Source of the DNA: RYN-230 sp963837515
GTDB lineage: Bacteria; Actinomycetota; Actinomycetes; Streptosporangiales; Streptosporangiaceae
Assembly (NCBI GenBank): GCA_963837515.1
Contig: CAWINT010000013.1
Coordinates: 248,001-312,000, forward strand
Length of the DNA: 64,000 nucleotides
Reading direction: 5' to 3'
Shown: in pieces, positions 58,598 through 64,000 of the stretch
How positions within the stretch are numbered: the first letter of the stretch is position 1
Layout of the letters: every line of letters starts with the position of its first letter
Program-made: the position numbers and the translations under genes
The notes under the pieces: generated by a model
Databases searched by the model: none
The model's input: only the letters and a program-made list of their open reading frames with translations
What the model was told of the DNA's origin: nothing

Positions 58598-60577
58598 TTG
58601 TCCTACGACGCACGTTCGATCACGGTCCTGGAGGGCCTTGAGGCGGTACGCAAGCGTCCCGGTATGTATATCGGCTCGACCGGTGAGCGCGGCCTGCATC
58701 ATCTCGTCTACGAGGTGGTGGACAACGCGGTAGATGAGGCGCTGGCCGGCTACTGCGACCGCATCGATGTCACACTCCTGCCCGATGGCGGGGTCCGGGT
58801 CACCGACAACGGCCGCGGTATCCCGGTCGATGAGCATCCGGTGGAGAAGCGGCCCGCGGTCGAGGTGGTGCTGACCACGCTGCACGCGGGCGGCAAGTTC
58901 GACGGCAAGTCCTACGCCGTCTCCGGTGGCCTGCACGGCGTCGGCGTGTCGGTGGTCAACGCCCTGGCCAGCCGGCTGGAGGTGGAGGTCCGCCGGGACG
59001 GCTTCGCGTGGCGGCAGTCTTACGAGCTGAGCCAGCCGGTCACCCCGCTGGTCCGGGGGGAGCCGACCAGCGAGACCGGCACCACGATCACGTTCTGGCC
59101 GGACGGGTCGATCTTCGAGACCACCGACTGGAACTTCGAGACGCTGTCCCGCCGGCTGCAGGAGATGGCCTTCCTCAACAAGGGCCTGGCCATCAACCTG
59201 ACCGACGAGCGGCCGGAGCACGCCTCGGTCGGGAACGAGGGCGCTGGGCCCCGCGAGCCGGGTGAGCCGGGCGACCCGCGGGTGGTGCACTACCTGTACG
59301 AGGGCGGCATCGCCGACTTCGTCCGGCACCTCAACGCGTCCAAGGAGCCGGTGCACGCCTCGGTGATCGACTTCGGCGAGGAAGGTAAGGGCATCTCCGC
59401 GGAGATCGCGATGCAGTGGAACGCGACCTACTCGGAATCCGTGCACACCTTCGCCAACACGATCAACACGGCCGAGGGCGGCACCCACGAGGAAGGGTTC
59501 CGGGCCGCGCTCACCACGATCGTCAACAACTACGCCCGGGACCAGAAGCTGGTCCGGGAGAAGGACGAGCGGCTGTCCGGTGAGGACGTGCGCGAGGGCC
59601 TCGCGGCCATCATTCACGTCAAGCTGGCCAACCCGCAGTTCGAGGGGCAGACCAAGACCAAGCTGGGCAACACCGAGGCCAAGTCCTTCGTGCAGAAGAC
59701 GGTCAACGACCACCTGCGGGACTGGTTCGAGCGCAACCCCGGCGAGGCCAAGGACATCATCACCAAGGCCAGCCAGGCGGCCCGGGCGCGGATCGCCGCG
59801 CGCCAGGCCCGGGACCTGACCCGGCGCAAGGGGCTGCTGGAGACCAGCTCCCTGCCCGGCAAGCTGGCGGACTGTCAGTCGGGCGATCCGGAGCGCAGCG
59901 AGATATATGTGGTGGAAGGGGACTCGGCCGGCGGTTCCGCCAAGCAGGGCCGGGACCCGGAGTTCCAGGCCATCCTGCCGATCCGCGGCAAGATCCTCAA
60001 CGTGGAGAAGGCCCGGATCGACCGGGTGCTCAAGAACAACGAGGTCCAGGCGCTGATCACCGCGCTGGGCACCGGCATCCACGACGATTTCGACATCAGC
60101 AAGCTCCGCTACCACAAGATCATCCCGATGGCGGACGCGGACGTGGACGGGCAGCACATCACTACGCTGCTGCTCACCCTGCTGTTCCGGTTCATGAAGC
60201 CGCTGATCGAGACGGGTCACGTGTATCTGGCCCAGCCTCCGCTCTACAAGATCAAGTGGGACGGCCGGGGCGTCAACCCGCAGTACGCGTACTCCGACCG
60301 GGAGCGGGACGCGCTCATCGAGGCGGGGATGGCCGAGGGACGCAAGGACCCGCGGCCGCGGGACGGCGTCCAGCGCTTCAAGGGCCTGGGCGAGATGAAC
60401 GCCGAGGAGCTGTGGGACACCACGATGAACCCAGCCCGGCGGCTGCTCAAGCAGGTCACGGTGGACGACGCCGCCCAGGCGGACGAGCTGTTCAGCGTGC
60501 TGATGGGCGAGGACGTCGAGGCCCGGCGGGCGTTCATCCAGCGCAACGCCAAGGACGTGCGGTTCCTCGACATCTGA
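58598..60577 (+). CDS. gyrB: DNA gyrase subunit B
   Basis: The 659-residue protein has the GHKL ATPase domain (VYEVVDNAVDEALAGY, VTDNGRGIPV, SGGLHGVGVSVVNALA), the transducer domain and the TOPRIM domain (EGDSAGGSAKQGRD, ADADVDGQHI). With GyrA it introduces negative supercoils. TTG 58598 is the start: AGAGGAG stands upstream, and the alternative starts would lose the conserved YDARSITVLEGLEAVRKRPG beginning. Confidence 0.97.
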   Translation: MSYDARSITVLEGLEAVRKRPGMYIGSTGERGLHHLVYEVVDNAVDEALAGYCDRIDVTLLPDGGVRVTDNGRGIPVDEHPVEKRPAVEVVLTTLHAGGKFDGKSYAVSGGLHGVGVSVVNALASRLEVEVRRDGFAWRQSYELSQPVTPLVRGEPTSETGTTITFWPDGSIFETTDWNFETLSRRLQEMAFLNKGLAINLTDERPEHASVGNEGAGPREPGEPGDPRVVHYLYEGGIADFVRHLNASKEPVHASVIDFGEEGKGISAEIAMQWNATYSESVHTFANTINTAEGGTHEEGFRAALTTIVNNYARDQKLVREKDERLSGEDVREGLAAIIHVKLANPQFEGQTKTKLGNTEAKSFVQKTVNDHLRDWFERNPGEAKDIITKASQAARARIAARQARDLTRRKGLLETSSLPGKLADCQSGDPERSEIYVVEGDSAGGSAKQGRDPEFQAILPIRGKILNVEKARIDRVLKNNEVQALITALGTGIHDDFDISKLRYHKIIPMADADVDGQHITTLLLTLLFRFMKPLIETGHVYLAQPPLYKIKWDGRGVNPQYAYSDRERDALIEAGMAEGRKDPRPRDGVQRFKGLGEMNAEELWDTTMNPARRLLKQVTVDDAAQADELFSVLMGEDVEARRAFIQRNAKDVRFLDI

Positions 60578-60659
60578 GGAGCCCGGGAGTACTGCGTGGC
60601 GCGGCCAGCCCACACCGGGGCAGGCCGCCGGGCCACGCGCGGACAGGGAAGGTCGCTAA

Positions 60660-63278
60660 GTGACGGAGGTAGACACCACCGGCGGTGGTCACGACCGCAC
60701 GGAGCCCGTCAACATCCAGGTCGAGATGCAGCGCAGCTACATCGAGTACGCGATGTCGGTCATCGTCGGCCGGGCGCTGCCGGACGTGCGGGACGGCCTC
60801 AAGCCGGTGCACGTCCGCATCCTGTGGGCCATGTACGACGGGGGCTTCCGGCCCGACCGGGGCTTCTTCAAGTGCTCCCGGGTGGTCGGCGACGTCATGG
60901 GGCAGTACCACCCGCACGGCGACTCGGCCATCTACGACGCCCTGGTCCGGCTGGCCCAGCCGTGGTCGATGCGGATGCCGCTGATCGACGGGCAGGGCAA
61001 CTTCGGCTCGCCCGGGAATGACCCGCCCGCGGCCATGCGGTACACCGAGTGCCGGCTGGCCCCGCTGGCCATGGAGATGCTCCGGGACATCGACAAGGGG
61101 ACCGTCGATTGGCGGCCGAACTACGATGGCCGCACTCCGGAGCCCACCGTCCTGCCCAGCCGGTTCCCCAACCTGCTGGTCAACGGGTCGCAGGGGATCG
61201 CGGTCGGGATGGCGACCAACATCCCGACGCACAACCTGCGCGAGGTCGCCGCGGGCGTGCGGTGGTACCTGGACCACTTCGACGCCACCGACGAGGAACT
61301 GCTCGAGGCGCTGATCGAGCGGGTCAAGGGACCCGACTTCCCCACCCGCGGGTTGATCGTCGGCCGCCGCGGCATCGAGGACGCGTACCGGACCGGGCGC
61401 GGCTCCATCACCATGCGGGCCGTGGTGAACATCGACGAGGACGCCCGGGGCCGGACCTGCCTGATCGTCACCGAACTGCCCTACCAGGTCAACCCGGACA
61501 ACCTGGCGAGCAAGATCGCGGAACTGGTCCGGGACGGCCGGGTCGGCGGCATTGCCGACATCCGGGACGAGAGCAGCGGCCGGACCGGCCAGCGCCTGGT
61601 GATCGTCCTCAAGCGGGACGCGGTCGCCAAGGTCGTGCTCAACAACCTGTACAAGCACACCCAGCTGCAGGACACGTTCGGCGCCAACATGCTGGCCCTG
61701 GTGGACGGCGTGCCCCGGACGCTCCGGCTGGACCAGATGATCCGGTACTGGATCGAGCACCAGATCGAGGTCATCGTCCGGCGGACCCGGTTCCTGCTCA
61801 AGCAGGCCCAGGACCGGGCGCACATCGTCCGGGCGCTGCTCAAGGCGATCGAGGCGATCGACGAGGTCATCGCGCTGATCCGGGGCAGCGAGTCCGCGGC
61901 GGCCGCGCGGCAGGGACTGATGGCGCTGCTGGAGATCGACGAGGTCCAGGCCACCGCCATCCTGGACATGCAGCTGCGCCGGCTGGCCGCGCTGGAGCGG
62001 CAGCACCTGCAGGACGAATACGACGAGCTGATGGCGAAGATCGCTGACTACGAGGCCATCCTGGCCGCGCCGGAGCGGCAGCGGCAGATCGTCGGCGAGG
62101 AGCTCGGCGAGATCGTCGCCAAGTACGGCGACGAGCGGCGCACCCAGATCATCCCCTACGACGGCGACGTGACCGACGAGGACCTGATCGCCGAGGAGGA
62201 TGTGGTCGTCACCATCACCCACGGCGGCTACGCCAAGCGCACCAAGACCGACCTGTACCGGGCCCAGCGGCGTGGCGGCAAGGGGGTGCGCGGCGCGCAG
62301 CTGCGCACCGACGACATCGTCGAGCACTTCTTCGTGACCACCACGCACCGGTGGATCCTGTTCTTCACCAACAAGGGACGGGTGTACCGGGCGAAGGCCT
62401 ACGAGCTGCCTGACACGGCGCGGGACGCCCGCGGCCAGCACGTTGCCAACCTGCTCGCCTTCCAGCCGGACGAGCGCATCGCCGAGGTGCTGGCCATCCC
62501 CGACTACCAGGTCGCGCCGTACCTGGTCATCGCCACCCGGACCGGGCTGGTGAAGAAGTCGCTGCTGACCGACTACGACTCGCCCCGGTCCGGCGGCATC
62601 ATCGCCATCAACCTGCGCGAGGACGACGAGGTCATCGCGGCCCGGCTGGTCTCGTCCGACGAGGACATGCTGATGATCAGCCGCCAGGCGCAGGCCATCC
62701 GGTTCCACGCCACCGACGAGGCGCTCCGCCCGATGGGCCGGGCCACCTCCGGCGTGATCGGGATGCGGTTCACCGGCGATGACGAGCTGCTCGACATGCA
62801 TGTGCTGCGGGGTGGCGCGGACGTCATGGTGGCGACGGCGGCCGGCTACGCCAAGCGGACGCCGGCCGACCAGTACCCGGTGCAGGGCCGCGGCGGCCGC
62901 GGCGTGCTCACCGCGCGGATCACCGAGGACCGCGGTGAGCTGGTCGGCGCGCTGATGGTGCACCCGGAGGACGAAGTGTTCGCGATGACCTCCTCGGGTG
63001 GGGTGATCCGCACCTCGGCCGCGGAGGTGAAGCTGTCCGGCCGCCAGACCATGGGGGTGCGGCTGATGAACCTGGCTGCCGGGGACAGCATCGTGGCCAT
63101 CGCCCGGAACGCCGAGGCTGAGGCGGACACCGTCGTGGCGGATGCGGCCGGGGAGGGTACCGTCGCGGAAGATGGGGTCGCGGAAGATGGGGTCGCCCCC
63201 GCGGCTCCCGGGCCGGAGCCGGCCGGGCCGTCTCCGGTGGCCGATCAGGGCCCGGAGGAGGATGAGCCGGAGGACTGA
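60660..63278 (+). CDS. gyrA: DNA gyrase subunit A
   Basis: The 872-residue protein has the breakage-reunion domain with the catalytic tyrosine in AMRYTECRLAPLAME and the quinolone region HPHGDSAIYDALVRLAQ, then six C-terminal GyrA blades, starting with the DNA-wrapping YAKRTKTDLYRAQRRGGKGVRG box. The serine of the quinolone region is wild-type in kind. The tail of about 50 residues is acidic and repeats VAEDGVAEDGVA. GTG 60660 follows GGAAGG, 82 bases after gyrB. Confidence 0.97.
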   Translation: MTEVDTTGGGHDRTEPVNIQVEMQRSYIEYAMSVIVGRALPDVRDGLKPVHVRILWAMYDGGFRPDRGFFKCSRVVGDVMGQYHPHGDSAIYDALVRLAQPWSMRMPLIDGQGNFGSPGNDPPAAMRYTECRLAPLAMEMLRDIDKGTVDWRPNYDGRTPEPTVLPSRFPNLLVNGSQGIAVGMATNIPTHNLREVAAGVRWYLDHFDATDEELLEALIERVKGPDFPTRGLIVGRRGIEDAYRTGRGSITMRAVVNIDEDARGRTCLIVTELPYQVNPDNLASKIAELVRDGRVGGIADIRDESSGRTGQRLVIVLKRDAVAKVVLNNLYKHTQLQDTFGANMLALVDGVPRTLRLDQMIRYWIEHQIEVIVRRTRFLLKQAQDRAHIVRALLKAIEAIDEVIALIRGSESAAAARQGLMALLEIDEVQATAILDMQLRRLAALERQHLQDEYDELMAKIADYEAILAAPERQRQIVGEELGEIVAKYGDERRTQIIPYDGDVTDEDLIAEEDVVVTITHGGYAKRTKTDLYRAQRRGGKGVRGAQLRTDDIVEHFFVTTTHRWILFFTNKGRVYRAKAYELPDTARDARGQHVANLLAFQPDERIAEVLAIPDYQVAPYLVIATRTGLVKKSLLTDYDSPRSGGIIAINLREDDEVIAARLVSSDEDMLMISRQAQAIRFHATDEALRPMGRATSGVIGMRFTGDDELLDMHVLRGGADVMVATAAGYAKRTPADQYPVQGRGGRGVLTARITEDRGELVGALMVHPEDEVFAMTSSGGVIRTSAAEVKLSGRQTMGVRLMNLAAGDSIVAIARNAEAEADTVVADAAGEGTVAEDGVAEDGVAPAAPGPEPAGPSPVADQGPEEDEPED

Positions 63279-63365
63279 GGGTTAAAAGTTCGGGCGGCCT
63301 GGGGGCGGTCTCCTTGGGACGGTCTAAGGTCACGGTGCTGTGACGGCCGGGCTGATGGAGGCAAC

Positions 63366-63389
63366 GTGAACACGGTCGGTAACGTCTAA
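63366..63389 (+). CDS. possible seven-codon leader peptide before the DUF3566 gene
   Basis: GGAGG at 63357-63361 precedes GTG AAC ACG GTC GGT AAC GTC TAA. The TAA overlaps an ATG (TAATG) that opens a frame continuous with the DUF3566 gene. This could be a leader peptide with reinitiation, or a coincidence. The upstream 203 bases after gyrA also include GGTTAAAAGTT (possible promoter) and a CCCC...GGGG hairpin near 63425. Confidence 0.25.
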   Translation: MNTVGNV

Positions 63390-63481
63390 TGAGTAGCCAC
63401 CCGGCTGGTGACGAACCCTGGGCGGGAACGTACCCCTCATTCGGGGATAACCTCGTAGGAAACCTTCCGGAGGAGGACGGG

Positions 63482-64000
63482 GTGGATCAACGGGCGGAAC
63501 CACCGTCATGGCGGCCCGAAGGGGCGCGGCCAGGTACGGGCGCGGGTGCCGACGTGCGCACCCCGGAGCATACGGAAACGGCCGAGACAGGTTCGGACGA
63601 GGTGACTGATTACGCGTTCCCCGAGGACACCGCATCCCAGAACGGCCAGGACGGCCAGCCGGGCCCGGACGGTACGTACGGGCGCCAGGGCAGTGGCTAT
63701 GGATACGGCGAGGCCGGGCAGCCGGACGCAACGACCCGGATGTCCCAGTACCCGGGGTCGGTGACCGGGCCGGGGGCGTACCCCGGGCCGGGCGGCGACG
63801 CGGGGGCCGAGCCAGCCACTACCGTCACGCCGCAGCCGTGGGCCGGCCAGGAAAACCGGGACTCACGCGACGCCGCGAACCGGACCACCGCCATCCCGGC
63901 CGGGCCGCGCGACCGCTACCTGCCGGGCGGCCAGTCCGGCCGTCCGGCGCCGGGAGCCCCGGCCGGCGCCCCGGTCACGGCGGCCGTCCGGCCCGGCGCG
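63482..64000 (+). CDS. DUF3566 family protein, N-terminal part (runs off the window)
   Basis: The frame is open to the right edge and codes for 173 residues of disordered, glycine/proline-rich sequence (YGRQGSGYGYGEAGQ, SVTGPGAYPGPGG). A DUF3566 membrane protein with such a tail follows gyrA in actinobacteria (Rv0007 in Mycobacterium tuberculosis), but the membrane domain itself lies beyond the window, so the call rests on position. GTG 63482 has AGGAGG five bases upstream. ATG 63389 in the same frame is possible, but the codons between are A/T-ending and non-coding in look. Confidence 0.65.
   Translation, partial: MDQRAEPPSWRPEGARPGTGAGADVRTPEHTETAETGSDEVTDYAFPEDTASQNGQDGQPGPDGTYGRQGSGYGYGEAGQPDATTRMSQYPGSVTGPGAYPGPGGDAGAEPATTVTPQPWAGQENRDSRDAANRTTAIPAGPRDRYLPGGQSGRPAPGAPAGAPVTAAVRPGA

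Noticed and set aside
60534..62963. 809-codon open frame opposite gyrA
   Set aside because: It is fully antisense to a highly conserved gene and has unnatural composition; a shadow frame.

Overview
The window is very GC-rich, with strong G/C bias at third codon positions, many GTG starts and few intrinsic-terminator T-runs. It carries the conserved actinobacterial chromosome-origin block: rpsF-ssb-rpsR-rplI-dnaB, murJ, sigM-rsmA, trxB-trxA, parB/parA, rsmG, jag, yidC, yidD, rnpA, rpmH, dnaA, dnaN, recF, a DUF721 gene, gyrB, gyrA and a DUF3566 gene. An actinomycete of the Streptomyces/Streptosporangiales type is the best reading; the sequence alone does not fix the genus.

Region 1 (about 1-12.2 kb) is accessory. 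It holds an ABC-2 exporter end, a truncated acyltransferase, a tRNA-Arg(ACG), a decayed tyrosine integrase beside that tRNA, small hypotheticals, GNAT enzymes, a GntR-ABC exporter operon, a ClpX-type zinc-finger/HTH protein, a PfkB sugar kinase and a divergent ECF41-type sigma factor/NmrA pair. Several entries are fragments, as expected at a tRNA insertion hot spot.

Region 2 (12.4-31.7 kb) starts with dnaB interrupted by a 363-residue intein whose homing endonuclease is decayed, then the rplI-rpsR-ssb-rpsF operon. Next come DNA repair (endonuclease IV), an Acg-type nitroreductase with a PPOX fragment, a TrkA-domain channel, a GT87 mannosyltransferase-like protein, a class A penicillin-binding protein, a DUF5318 gene, the padR-ino1 pair with a perfect palindromic operator, a cupin, an MFS exporter and CCA-adding enzyme.

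Region 3 (31.8-42.7 kb) is the cell-wall/redox block: DUF6049, murJ, pseudokinase, sigM-rsmA, trxB-trxA (with a SigR-type promoter), a Nudix protein and a GNAT. DUF6049, murJ and the pseudokinase gene carry four single-base frameshifts, all in the same direction and all in short G/C runs.

Region 4 (42.7-49.8 kb) holds threonine aldolase, repeats, two perfect parS sites, and parB and parA, which are separated by an inverted nitronate monooxygenase pseudogene. Region 5 (49-64 kb) is the replication origin: ribosome/membrane-insertion genes read leftward, and dnaA-dnaN-recF-DUF721-gyrB-gyrA-DUF3566 read rightward. The dnaN-recF gap holds three 74-bp tandem repeats with perfect hairpins, and related hairpins occur at two other places near the origin.

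No wholly new multi-gene system stood out. The strongest unusual signals are the dnaB intein in decay, a helically phased DnaA-box-like cluster upstream of dnaB, the origin-proximal hairpin repeats, the split par locus and the clustered frameshifts.
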